The notes under the pieces are model-generated. The model made no database searches, had not been told where the DNA came from, and saw only the letters and a program-made list of their open reading frames with translations. Shown here piece after piece: positions 1 to 8,072 of a stretch of DNA of 64,000 nucleotides. Origin of the DNA: Urbifossiella limnaea (GTDB lineage Bacteria > Planctomycetota > Planctomycetia > Gemmatales > Gemmataceae); the NCBI RefSeq assembly GCF_007747215.1, contig NZ_CP036273.1:6928322-6992321 (forward strand), written 5' to 3'. How positions within the stretch are numbered: the stretch's first letter is position 1; every line of letters starts with the position of its first letter. The position numbers and the translations under genes were made by a program.

Positions 1-775
1 CGGTGTGCGGCTGCGCGACCGGGCGACCGGCCGCGAATCGGTGGTCCGCGCGCGTCGCTACGCCGTCGCGGCGGGGGCGATCCACTCGCCGGCGCTGCTG
101 CTTCGCTCGGGGATGACGGGCGAGCACGTCGGCCGGCACTACATGCCGCACCTGTCGCCGATCACCGTCGGCCTGTTCCGCACGCCCACCGAGGCCGAGG
201 ACACGTTCGTAAAGCAGGTCGGCTTCACCGACTTCTACTTCGGCACCCGCAAGACGCCGCACAAGATGGGACTCGTGTCGTCGCTGCCGGTCCCCGGGCC
301 GCACATGACGGCGAAGATGACGCCGCGGTTCCTGCCGCGCAAGCTCGTCCACTTCCTGCGCCGGCGGATGCTGCCGATGGCCGGGATCGTCGAGGACCTG
401 CCCGACCCGGCCAACCGCGTGACGCTCGGCGCCGACGGCCGGCCGCGGCTGCGGCACCGCTTCGGCGCCTACGACCTGTACCGCGGCAAGCGGCTCGGGC
501 GCGAGATGGCCCGCATCCTGAAGCAGGCCGGGGCGGTCGTCGCGGTGCGGAAGCTGTTCGCGTCCGACGAGCACGTCGCCCACCAGTGCGGCACGCTGCG
601 GTTCGGCGCCGACCCGGCCCACGCCGTGCTCGACCGCGACTGCCGCGTGTTCGGCCACCCGAACGTGTTCGTCGTGGACGGCAGCTTCATGCCCACGTCG
701 CTCGGCGTCGGCCCGGCGCTGACGATCGTCGCCAACGCGCTCCGCGTCGCCGGCGTCGCGGCGGCCGAACTGTGA
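1..775 (+). CDS. GMC-family oxidoreductase, C-terminal part (5' end outside window)
   Basis: The reading frame is open from the first bases, so only the last 257 or so residues are seen. The end carries the GMC C-terminal signature: NVFVVDGSFMPTSLGVGPA followed by a TIVANALR helix. In this family that segment closes the FAD site and holds the catalytic region (established for GMC alcohol and glucose oxidases). Nearer the start, an RRYAVAAGAIHSPALLLRSG stretch matches the GMC motif 'GA..SP.LLL.SG'. A flavin-dependent alcohol dehydrogenase or oxidase is therefore likely; the substrate cannot be told. Its stop overlaps the GTG start of the phosphatidylserine decarboxylase gene (GTGA), so the two are probably translationally coupled and act in the same lipid-related operon. 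The Met at position 5 is internal and not a start. Confidence 0.85.
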   Translation, partial: GVRLRDRATGRESVVRARRYAVAAGAIHSPALLLRSGMTGEHVGRHYMPHLSPITVGLFRTPTEAEDTFVKQVGFTDFYFGTRKTPHKMGLVSSLPVPGPHMTAKMTPRFLPRKLVHFLRRRMLPMAGIVEDLPDPANRVTLGADGRPRLRHRFGAYDLYRGKRLGREMARILKQAGAVVAVRKLFASDEHVAHQCGTLRFGADPAHAVLDRDCRVFGHPNVFVVDGSFMPTSLGVGPALTIVANALRVAGVAAAEL

Positions 776-1671
776 CCCCGGAGGCCGCGTTGAACCCGTC
801 GCGCCGAGCGATCCGCCGCGAGCAGCGTCGCCAGGCGTGGGCCATCCACGGCGGGCCGGTCGGCTTCGGCGTGGCGCTGCTGGGCGTGGCGCTGGCCCGG
901 CTGCCGCTGCCGTCGCGCCGGCTCCGCGAGCGGCTGTACCGCACGGCGTTCGGCAAGAAGTACCCGCCGGGGCTGAACGAGGCCGAGATGGACCGGCCGC
1001 TGGCCGAGTACCCGACGCTCAACGCCCTGTTCACCCGCGGCGTCCGCCCCGAGTGCCGCCCGATCCCCGCCGGCACGCCGCAATTCCTGTCCCCGTGCGA
1101 CGGCACCGTGCAGGACGTGGGCCGCGTCGAGAAGGGGCGCATCCTCACGCTCAAGCGGATCGAGTACACGCTGGAGTCGCTCCTGCCCGGCACCGACACC
1201 GCGGCGTTCGAGGGCGGGCACTTCGCGGTCGTGTTCCTGTCGCCGATCGACTGCCACCGCGTGTTCGCCCCGCAGGACGGCGCGCTGCACGAGGCGACGC
1301 ACGTCCCCGGCGCGCGGCTGCTCGTTCACCCGCCGTTCCAGCGGCCCGAGTTCCCGGTCTACACGCTCAACGAGCGCGTGATCTTCCGCTTCACGACGCC
1401 GCTCGGCCCGTGCGTGATGGCCATGGTGGCCGGCTGGGGCGTCGGGAACGTCACGCTCCCCGCGGCGCCCGACTTCCGCCCGCGGGCGCGGCGCGTCACC
1501 GCGACGGCGTGGTCGCCGCCGCTGCCGGTGCGCCGCGGCGAGTGGGTGGCGACGTTCGAACTCGGCTCGACCGTGGTGGTGGTCGTGCCGCCGGCCGACG
1601 GCGTGACGTGTGCGGTGTCCCCGAACGACAAGGTCCGGTATGGCGAGCCTCTGTTTACCTACCCCGGCTGA
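772..1671 (+). CDS. psd: Phosphatidylserine decarboxylase
   Basis: 299 residues. It should decarboxylate phosphatidylserine to phosphatidylethanolamine at the inner membrane, using a pyruvoyl group made by self-cleavage. The self-cleavage motif is present near the C-terminus (FELGSTVVVVV; cleavage between Gly and Ser in LGST). The Asp and His of the processing triad are in SPCDGTV and SPIDCHRVFAP. An N-terminal hydrophobic stretch (VGFGVALLGVALARLPLP) fits membrane attachment. I chose the GTG at 772 because it overlaps the upstream stop and no Met occurs before the conserved core. The 3' end overlaps the next gene by 32 bp. The neighbours (GMC oxidoreductase, aminotransferase, Mpo1-like protein) suggest a dedicated lipid pathway rather than a housekeeping locus, but that is inference. 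Confidence 0.92.
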   Translation: MTPEAALNPSRRAIRREQRRQAWAIHGGPVGFGVALLGVALARLPLPSRRLRERLYRTAFGKKYPPGLNEAEMDRPLAEYPTLNALFTRGVRPECRPIPAGTPQFLSPCDGTVQDVGRVEKGRILTLKRIEYTLESLLPGTDTAAFEGGHFAVVFLSPIDCHRVFAPQDGALHEATHVPGARLLVHPPFQRPEFPVYTLNERVIFRFTTPLGPCVMAMVAGWGVGNVTLPAAPDFRPRARRVTATAWSPPLPVRRGEWVATFELGSTVVVVVPPADGVTCAVSPNDKVRYGEPLFTYPG

Positions 1672-3199
1672 GGCCGCGGCGGGGCCGGGCGGCGCGGACG
1701 TCGTCGTGCCCGTCACGCCGCGGCCGACCGACGCGCAGCTCGACCGGGCACGCGCGGCGGACTTCGTCGCCGTCGTGAGCAGCTACCGCGCGCACCTGGA
1801 CGACCAGGCCGCGGTCGCGGCCGAGCGGGACGTTCTCGACCGCCTGAAGGGGACGGCGGCGCGGGTGGTCGTGTTCCGCCCGGGCGTCGTACTCGGCTCC
1901 GCGGCGCTCCGACGGTTCGGCGCGTGCTACCCGCTGGTGCCGCGGCGACTGCGGGCCGGGTTCGTCAGCGAGGCCGAACTCTCCGCGGCGATCGAGCGCG
2001 AGCGGGCCGACGGCCCGCCCGGGCGGCGGCGGGCGGTCTCGGTCCTCGGCCCGAACCGGCCCTGGCGCGACGTGCTGGCCGAACACGCCCCGCGGGGAGT
2101 GCTGTCGGCGTGCGTCACGGCCGCGTGCCGGCTCCTGTCGTGGTTGCTGCTCGGGCAACTGGTCGCGCTCGCGCTGCGGCGCCGCAGCTTCGACACGCTC
2201 CGGCCGCGGTCGCTGCACGAGCTGCGGGCGCTGTGCCACCCGGCGAACGCGCGGCACGTCAAGGTCGTGGGCTACAACCACGGCGTCAACCACTTCGGCC
2301 ACCACTACCCGGCGCGCACGGTCGTCAGCACGGTGCGCCTGAACCGCGTCCGCAAGAGCGCCGCCGACCGCATCCGGGCCGACGCCGGCGCCACCGTCCG
2401 CCAGGCGCTCGACGCGCTCGCCGCCACCGACCAGACGCTCTACGTCGTGCCGAACTTCTCCTACGTCTGCCTCGGCACCGCGTACTACGTGCCGATCCAC
2501 GGCTCGGCCGCGGACTTCTCCTGCCTCGCCGAGACGATTACGAAGGTGCTCCTGTACGACCCCGCCGCGGACCGCCTCGTCGCGGCGGCGAGCGACGAGC
2601 CGGCGTTCGGCGAGCACGTCTACAACCTCCGCTCCGGCGCCGTGCTGCTACGGCTCGAGGTGCGGGTGAAGCCGCGCTCGCGGTACTTCATGAACCGCGA
2701 GGAGCTGACGACGCCGGACGCCGCGACGATCCTGGCCGCACTCACCGACCCGAAGCCGACGAACGTCGAGGTCCGCAAGCCCAACGCGGCCGGGGAGACG
2801 GCCACGGTCGCGCGCTTCTACTCCGACGCGGGCGGGGCGCAGGCGCCGGTGCTGGAACTGCCGCGAGACGCGATCGGCCGGCTGTGGGACCGGCTGGAGG
2901 AGAACCCGGTCACGGCGTACCTGATGCACACCCTCACGCGGAAGCTCGCGTGGCACGTCGAGCTGTTCTTCACGGCCGACGAGTTCGCCCGGTTCTGGGC
3001 CGACCACCGGGCGCTGCCGCTGAAGAAGATTCAGCTGCGGTTCATCCGCCGCGACGGGTTCCCGCACTCGCCGTTCCGCGACCACGACTGCGTCTCGGCC
3101 GACATGTTCATGCTCCGCCGCAGCCGCGCCGCGTTCGAGGAGTACCTGGCGCGCGCGTTCGCGGTCGTCCGTTCCAACCCCGGCAAGCACAGCACATGA
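1640..3199 (+). CDS. Two-part protein: epimerase-like tail plus FAD-linked oxidase-like domain
   Basis: 519 residues. Residues about 30-110 look like the late half of an NDP-sugar epimerase/SDR fold (DFVAVVSSYRAH, then RVVVFRPGVVLGSAALRRFG). The first Rossmann beta-alpha-beta with its GxxGxxG is missing. A hydrophobic segment lies around residue 160-175 (LLSWLLLGQLVALAL). From about residue 200 the pattern resembles a PCMH-type FAD domain of the aldonolactone oxidase group (VVSTVRLNRVRK, AGATVRQALDALAATDQTL, then YYVPIHGSAADF where 'HGS' sits in the FAD loop). The domain calls are by eye. It starts inside psd (32-bp overlap) and its stop overlaps the ATG of the aminotransferase gene. A redox role in the same lipid pathway is an inference. 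Confidence 0.6.
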   Translation: MASLCLPTPAEAAAGPGGADVVVPVTPRPTDAQLDRARAADFVAVVSSYRAHLDDQAAVAAERDVLDRLKGTAARVVVFRPGVVLGSAALRRFGACYPLVPRRLRAGFVSEAELSAAIERERADGPPGRRRAVSVLGPNRPWRDVLAEHAPRGVLSACVTAACRLLSWLLLGQLVALALRRRSFDTLRPRSLHELRALCHPANARHVKVVGYNHGVNHFGHHYPARTVVSTVRLNRVRKSAADRIRADAGATVRQALDALAATDQTLYVVPNFSYVCLGTAYYVPIHGSAADFSCLAETITKVLLYDPAADRLVAAASDEPAFGEHVYNLRSGAVLLRLEVRVKPRSRYFMNREELTTPDAATILAALTDPKPTNVEVRKPNAAGETATVARFYSDAGGAQAPVLELPRDAIGRLWDRLEENPVTAYLMHTLTRKLAWHVELFFTADEFARFWADHRALPLKKIQLRFIRRDGFPHSPFRDHDCVSADMFMLRRSRAAFEEYLARAFAVVRSNPGKHST

Positions 3200-5244
3200 C
3201 CCCCCCCCCGCCGCTCGCCGACACCCTCGACCAGATGCTCCGCGGGCAGCTGCCGAACCTGCTGCGCCTGTACCTGAACCCGTTCGTGGCGCAGACGTGC
3301 CTGTGCCTCGGCCGCTACGCCGAGACGACGTGGGCGCCGCCCGCCGACGGCCGCGGCCACCAGACGTTCCTGGCGAACTCGTTCGACGAGGCGCTGAGCG
3401 GCGCCATCAAGCTCGCCCGCTACGACGGCAGCGGCACCCGCCCCGCGACCGGCCTGGTGATCGACCCCGCCGGCCGCCTCGGCCCGTTCGCGTCGGCCCC
3501 GGCGGCGGGCGGCGGCACGGCCGTGTTCGTCCCCGGGCTCGTGACGGACGAGTCGCCGGTCGGGTTCGTCGTGCTCGTCCCGAAGCCCGACGGTAGCCTC
3601 GGCGAATTGACCGCGCTGGCCCGGCGGGCCATCAAGGCCCACGCCCCGCTCGTCATCACCTGCGTGAATCGTGACAGCCTCGCCGCCGTGCGCCGCTCCG
3701 CGCCGGGCGGGCTCCGCGACGTGCCGCCGGACGTGGTTGTCTTCGACGAGTCGTTCGTGAACCGCGCCGTGCCGTTCGCCGCGTTCACCGCGCGGAAGTC
3801 GCTGTACGACCACTGGAACCGGCGCGGTAAGGCGACGTTCCACTCCACGACGTACCAGCCGAACACGGTCTCGACGCTCCACTTCCTCAACTGCCTGAAG
3901 GCCGCCGACCCGGCGTTCTGGGCGGCGGTCGAGCCGGAGTTGGCGCAGCTGCGCGACGACCTGAAAGCACGCGGCCGCGCGTTCCGCCGGCTGTACAGCC
4001 CGTCGCTCGGGAAGACGATCCGCGCCGCCGGCTTCGACGTGCCCGGCGTCCGCGCCGCCGGTGACTTCGTCCACGTAGGCGGGCGGCGGGTGTTCGACGC
4101 CGTGAGCGGCGTGGCGTGCAGCATCCGCGGCCACAACCCCCCGGGCTACACGGCCGAGCTGGCGGCGCTGCCGGGCGCCGACGCGGGCGCCGCCGAACTC
4201 GCCGAGCGGCTGCGCGCGAAGACGGGGCTGGGTCACGTCCTGCCGGCGGTCAGCGGCGCGTCGGCGATCGAGAACGCGCTGAAGCTCGCGCTCGTGGCGC
4301 AACACCCGCGGCGGCACGTCCTGGCGCTGAAGTCGGGCTACGGCGGCAAGACACTGCTGGCGCTCGCCGGCACCTGGGGCGTGAAGTACAAGGAGCGCAT
4401 CGACCCGCTCTACCCGGACGTGCTCTACGCCGACCCGTTCGCCCCCGACGCGGTCCCGCAGCTCGAACGGCTGCTGGCGGAGCACCCGGTCGCCGTCGTG
4501 CAGACGGAACTGGTGCAGGCCGTCGGCGGCGTCCGCCCGGTGCCCGAGGCGGTGCTGCGGTTCCTGGCCGACAGCCGCGCGCGGTTCGGCCACCTGCTGC
4601 TGATCGACGAGGTGCAGACCGGCATGTTCCGCACTGGCCCGTTCACCCGGTCCGCGGCGCTCGGCCTGGCGCCGGACCTCCTCGTGCTCGGCAAGGGCAC
4701 GTCGGACATGATGGTGCCGGTCGCGCTAACCCTGTGCTCGGACGCGGTCGCGCGGGCGGGCGGCGACCTGCCCGCCGAGTTCCGCCGGCGCTACGGCTGC
4801 GACGCCGGCTACCGCACGGTACTGAACGTCCTACGCCGGGCCGACGAGCTGCGATTCGCCGAGCGCGCGAGCGAATCCGGCGAGCTGTTCGCCCGGCTGC
4901 TTCGCGACGGGCTCGCCGGCTGCCCGGGGGTGCGCGACGTGCGGGCGTTCGGCCTCCTCGTCGGCGTCGAACTCGACGCGCGGCGCGGCCTGCGGCGGTG
5001 GATGCGTAAGCAGCTGTACTCGCTCTACCTGCTGGCGATGCTGCGGCACCCACGATTCCCGGTACTGGCCGGGTTCTGCCAGTACGAGCCGAACGTGCTG
5101 AAATTGACGCCGTCGCTGACCGCGGCCCCGGACGACCTGCGGGCGGCGGCGGCGACGGTAGTAGAGGTGCTGCGGCGGCCGTTCCCGCGCGTGCTGGCGG
5201 GGGCGCTCGGCACCCTGGCGACCGCGACCCTGCGGAGGCGATGA
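3196..5244 (+). CDS. Double-length class III aminotransferase-like protein
   Basis: 682 residues, against about 430 for normal class III PLP aminotransferases. The C-terminal half is a good match: HVLPAVSGASAIENALKLA binds PLP phosphate, LLLIDEVQTG has the pyridine-binding Asp (D471), and LLVLGKGTSDMM has the Schiff-base lysine (K500). The N-terminal 250 residues look like a decayed second copy of the late PLP core: VVFDESFVN (D184, E185) is followed by FTARKSLYDHWNRRGK and then FHSTTYQPNTVSTLHFLN, which matches the 'hgsTf..NP' segment that follows the lysine in this family. The copy has no clear N-terminal glycine-rich PLP site. The ATG overlaps the upstream stop and the stop overlaps the next ATG, so it is in the operon core. 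Substrate unknown; an amine headgroup or sphingoid-like step is possible. Confidence 0.75.
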   Translation: MTPPPPLADTLDQMLRGQLPNLLRLYLNPFVAQTCLCLGRYAETTWAPPADGRGHQTFLANSFDEALSGAIKLARYDGSGTRPATGLVIDPAGRLGPFASAPAAGGGTAVFVPGLVTDESPVGFVVLVPKPDGSLGELTALARRAIKAHAPLVITCVNRDSLAAVRRSAPGGLRDVPPDVVVFDESFVNRAVPFAAFTARKSLYDHWNRRGKATFHSTTYQPNTVSTLHFLNCLKAADPAFWAAVEPELAQLRDDLKARGRAFRRLYSPSLGKTIRAAGFDVPGVRAAGDFVHVGGRRVFDAVSGVACSIRGHNPPGYTAELAALPGADAGAAELAERLRAKTGLGHVLPAVSGASAIENALKLALVAQHPRRHVLALKSGYGGKTLLALAGTWGVKYKERIDPLYPDVLYADPFAPDAVPQLERLLAEHPVAVVQTELVQAVGGVRPVPEAVLRFLADSRARFGHLLLIDEVQTGMFRTGPFTRSAALGLAPDLLVLGKGTSDMMVPVALTLCSDAVARAGGDLPAEFRRRYGCDAGYRTVLNVLRRADELRFAERASESGELFARLLRDGLAGCPGVRDVRAFGLLVGVELDARRGLRRWMRKQLYSLYLLAMLRHPRFPVLAGFCQYEPNVLKLTPSLTAAPDDLRAAAATVVEVLRRPFPRVLAGALGTLATATLRRR

Positions 5245-5771
5245 CCTTGAGCACCACGGCCGACCCCGCCGACCCGCCGCTGAGCCTGGCGCGCGTGGAC
5301 TTCGCCGACCTGTATGCCCGGCACCTGTGCCGGCACTCGCAGTTTGGCATCAACGTGAACCACCTCGCCGCCCTGTTCGGCGTGTGGTTCGGCGTTTACG
5401 CGATGCTGTACTGGTTGGTGCCCGTGGTGTGGGTGCCGGTCGGGCTGGCGGCCGCGTACTGGCTGGCGGTCGTGCCGAACCTGCCGGCCCGGGTGAGCGC
5501 GGCGCTGGCGGCCTACCTCGCGGGGTTCGTCGCCGCGGTCGTGTACGCGCCGCCGCTGCCGGCGTGGGCCGTGTGGGTGTACCCGCTGCTGGTCCCGCTG
5601 TGCTACAAGCTCCAGGCGTGGGGCCACAAGGTGTTCACGACCGCCGCCGACATGACCGACTTCAACCGCCGCTACCCCAAGGGGCGGCCGCTGTTCTGGG
5701 TGCTGCTCTTCTACGAGGTGCCGTTCCTGCTGAACTACCTGCTGCTCGACCGCCGGCGGTGGGCGGCGTGA
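5241..5771 (+). CDS. Polytopic membrane protein, Mpo1/DUF962-like
   Basis: 176 residues with about four hydrophobic segments (LAALFGVWFGVYAMLYWLVP; VVWVPVGLAAAYWLAVV; VSAALAAYLAGFVAAVVYA; FWVLLFYEVPFLLNYLLL). A histidine-bearing start (RHLCRHSQFGINVNHL) and KLQAWGHKVFT before the last helix recall the DUF962/Mpo1 family. Yeast Mpo1 is an iron dioxygenase that shortens 2-hydroxy fatty acids (established). The match is by motif layout, not strong identity. The ATG overlaps the stop of the aminotransferase gene, and it is the last gene of this operon, meeting the convergent methyltransferase 22 bp away. A fatty-chain oxidation or membrane lipid role is inferred from family and context. Confidence 0.6.
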   Translation: MTLSTTADPADPPLSLARVDFADLYARHLCRHSQFGINVNHLAALFGVWFGVYAMLYWLVPVVWVPVGLAAAYWLAVVPNLPARVSAALAAYLAGFVAAVVYAPPLPAWAVWVYPLLVPLCYKLQAWGHKVFTTAADMTDFNRRYPKGRPLFWVLLFYEVPFLLNYLLLDRRRWAA

Positions 5772-5793
5772 TGCCGCCCCCGCCGACTGGCGC

Positions 5794-6612
5794 TCACCCT
5801 TCGGCCTTCTCGGCGAGGGCGATCACGACGTTGTGGTGGTCGGACATCGGGAACACGAGCTTGTTCAGCAGCCACCGGGTAAGGCGGCCGGCCTTGTGGA
5901 GCCCGGCCGCCTCGATGAACGGGGTGAGCCAGCCGCCGCGGTAGGCGAACTCCATGAACCGGTCGAAGTCGGGGAACTCGACCTTCGGCTCGAACACCTC
6001 GCACGCCCGCACGGCGAAGCCGTTCGCCTCCAGCGTGCGCACCACCTCGTCGCGGCCGGCCGGGTTGCACACCACCTCGTCGGCGCTCGCCGCCGCCGTG
6101 CCGCCGAGCCACCGCACCAGCTTCGCGTCGGCCTTCTGCTGCAGCGCCGGGAAGCCGGCCATCGTGCCGCCGACGAACGACCAGCAGCCGCCGTCGTCGA
6201 GCCGGGCATGAATCAGCGGGGCCAGCACGTTCATCGGCACGAAGCCGGTGACGAAGTGCGTGCAGACGAGGTCGAAGGACTGGCCCGGGAAGTGGGCGTC
6301 GAGGTGGGCGGCCGAGTCCACGGCGGCGGTGAGGCCGGGCACCCGGGCGCGCGCCCGGTCGATCATCTTCTCCGACACGTCCACGCCGAACGGCGCGACG
6401 CGGTCGCCGAGCGCGGCGGCGACGCGGCTGAGGAACAGGCCGGTGCCGATGCCCAGGTCGAGGACGCGGAACGGGTCGGCGTCGTCGGGCGCCCACGCCC
6501 GCAACTGGGCCATCGCCCGGTCGAGCGAGCCGCCGGTCACGCCCTGGGGGTCGAAGTCGTAGTACTCGGCGACGACCTCGTCGTACTGCCGTCGGATGGC
6601 TGTGGTGTTCAC
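5794..6612 (-). CDS. Class I SAM-dependent methyltransferase
   Basis: 272 residues. The SAM-binding motif I is clear (FRVLDLGIGTGLFLSRVA), followed by an acidic strand end (PFGVDVSEKMIDRAR) and a motif-IV-like segment (SFDLVCTHFVTGF). The C-terminal third is unlike small-molecule methyltransferases I recognise and probably holds the substrate site. It is transcribed toward the lipid operon and ends 22 bp from it. It is divergent from the phosphonate set, with 176 bp between the two starts. Product unknown; a lipid or amine methylation would fit the left-hand neighbours. Confidence 0.8.
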   Translation of the reverse strand: MNTTAIRRQYDEVVAEYYDFDPQGVTGGSLDRAMAQLRAWAPDDADPFRVLDLGIGTGLFLSRVAAALGDRVAPFGVDVSEKMIDRARARVPGLTAAVDSAAHLDAHFPGQSFDLVCTHFVTGFVPMNVLAPLIHARLDDGGCWSFVGGTMAGFPALQQKADAKLVRWLGGTAAASADEVVCNPAGRDEVVRTLEANGFAVRACEVFEPKVEFPDFDRFMEFAYRGGWLTPFIEAAGLHKAGRLTRWLLNKLVFPMSDHHNVVIALAEKAEG

Positions 6613-6788
6613 GTCGTGGCTCTCTGGTCGGGACAGCGGGTCGCCGCACCGGGCGGCGTGTAGCTACTCAATGAGCCCCGGGTGGCGTTCGCGGGAAGGG
6701 AGTGTGAAGACTCTCGGAAGACGCGTCCGCGGCGCGGGCATTCCCTAAACCGTCGGGGGGAACCCGCACCCGCGAGGAACCGACCGCG

Positions 6789-8072
6789 ATGGGCGAGCCG
6801 GTCCGCCAGTCCGACCGACCCGCGGCGCGGGCCGCGGCCGCGTGGTGCGTCGCGGCCGCGTTCGGGACGTACTTCTGCGTCTACGCCGTCCGCAAGCCGT
6901 TCACCGCCGGCGCGTTCGCCGACGACCCCTTCTGGGGCGCCGGCTACAAGTCGGCCCTCGTCGTCGCCCAGGTGCTCGGGTACACGGCGTCCAAGTTCCT
7001 CGGCATCAAGGTGGTGTCCGAAGTGTCGCCGGCGCGGCGGGCCGGGCTGATCCTCGCCCTCGTCGGCGTGGCCGAGCTGGCGCTATTTCTGTTCGCGGTT
7101 ACGCCGGCGCCGTGGAACGTGGCGTGGCTGTTCGTCAACGGCCTGCCGCTGGGCATGATCTTCGGGCTGGTCCTCGGCGTGCTCGAGGGCCGCCGGCAGT
7201 CGGAGGCGCTGGCGGCCGGGCTGTGCGCCAGCTTCGTCGTGGCCGACGGGGCGGCGAAGTCGGCGGGGGCGTACCTGCTGAAGGCGGGCGTGAGCGAGGC
7301 GTGGATGCCGGCCGCCGCGGGGCTGCTGTTCGCGCCGGCGTTGCTGCTGTTCGTGGGGATGCTCGCCCGCGTGCCGCCGCCCGCGCAGTCCGACGTGGCC
7401 CTGCGCAGCGAGCGCGCCCCGATGACCGCCGCCGACCGCCGCGCGTTCGGCCGCCGCTACGCGGCCGGGCTGCTGCTCCTCGGCGGGGCGTACCTGTTGG
7501 TGACGGTGCTACGGAGCGTGCGGGCCGACTTCGCGCCCGAGGTGTGGGCCGGACTCGGGGTGACGGGGCAGCCGGGGGTGTTCACGTACTCCGAGATGGC
7601 GGTCGCGGCGTGCGTGCTGGTGCTGAGCGGCGCCGCGGTGCTGATCCGCGACAACCGCCGGGCCTTCACCTACGCGATGGGCACGGCCGCGGCCGGGGCG
7701 GTGCTGCTGGCGGCGGCGCTGGTCGGGCTGCGGGCGGGCGTCCTGTCGCCGCTCGCGTTCATGGTCCTCCACGGCGTCGGGCTGTACCTGCCCTACATCG
7801 CCGTCCACACCACCGTGTTCGAGCGGCTCATCGCCATGACCCGCGACCGCGGCACGGTCGGCTACCTGATGACGCTCGTGGACGCCTTCGGGTACCTCGG
7901 CTACGTCGCGGTGCTGCTCGCGCGCTCGGCCGGCGGCGGCGGGCCGGACTTTCTGGCGTTCTTCGTGCCGCTGTCGTGGGTGATCGCCGCCGCGACGCTG
8001 GCGCTGCTCCTTCCCGCGTGGTACTACTTCCTGTCGCACCCGGCCGCCCGGCCGGCCGCGGGGGAGGCGTGA
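6789..8072 (+). CDS. MFS-type transporter of the DUF5690 kind, phosphonate-associated
   Basis: 427 residues with about 12 hydrophobic segments. The start (AFGTYFCVYAVRKPFTAGAF) resembles the first helix of organophosphate:phosphate antiporter-type MFS proteins, which share a 'Y..RKPF' element. It is the first gene of a run that continues with an alcohol dehydrogenase, an HD protein, an FAD oxidoreductase and a phosphonatase-like HAD protein. DUF5690 proteins are known from such sets, so uptake of an aminoethylphosphonate-like compound is likely. The stop overlaps the next ATG (TGATG). Only a weak ribosome site (GCGAGGAACC) precedes the ATG. Confidence 0.8.
   Translation: MGEPVRQSDRPAARAAAAWCVAAAFGTYFCVYAVRKPFTAGAFADDPFWGAGYKSALVVAQVLGYTASKFLGIKVVSEVSPARRAGLILALVGVAELALFLFAVTPAPWNVAWLFVNGLPLGMIFGLVLGVLEGRRQSEALAAGLCASFVVADGAAKSAGAYLLKAGVSEAWMPAAAGLLFAPALLLFVGMLARVPPPAQSDVALRSERAPMTAADRRAFGRRYAAGLLLLGGAYLLVTVLRSVRADFAPEVWAGLGVTGQPGVFTYSEMAVAACVLVLSGAAVLIRDNRRAFTYAMGTAAAGAVLLAAALVGLRAGVLSPLAFMVLHGVGLYLPYIAVHTTVFERLIAMTRDRGTVGYLMTLVDAFGYLGYVAVLLARSAGGGGPDFLAFFVPLSWVIAAATLALLLPAWYYFLSHPAARPAAGEA

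Noticed and set aside
1924-5244. A 1106-residue aminotransferase with a long N-terminal extension
   Set aside because: The first 424 codons are Arg/Pro-rich and overlap the real FAD-linked gene; the start is at 3196.
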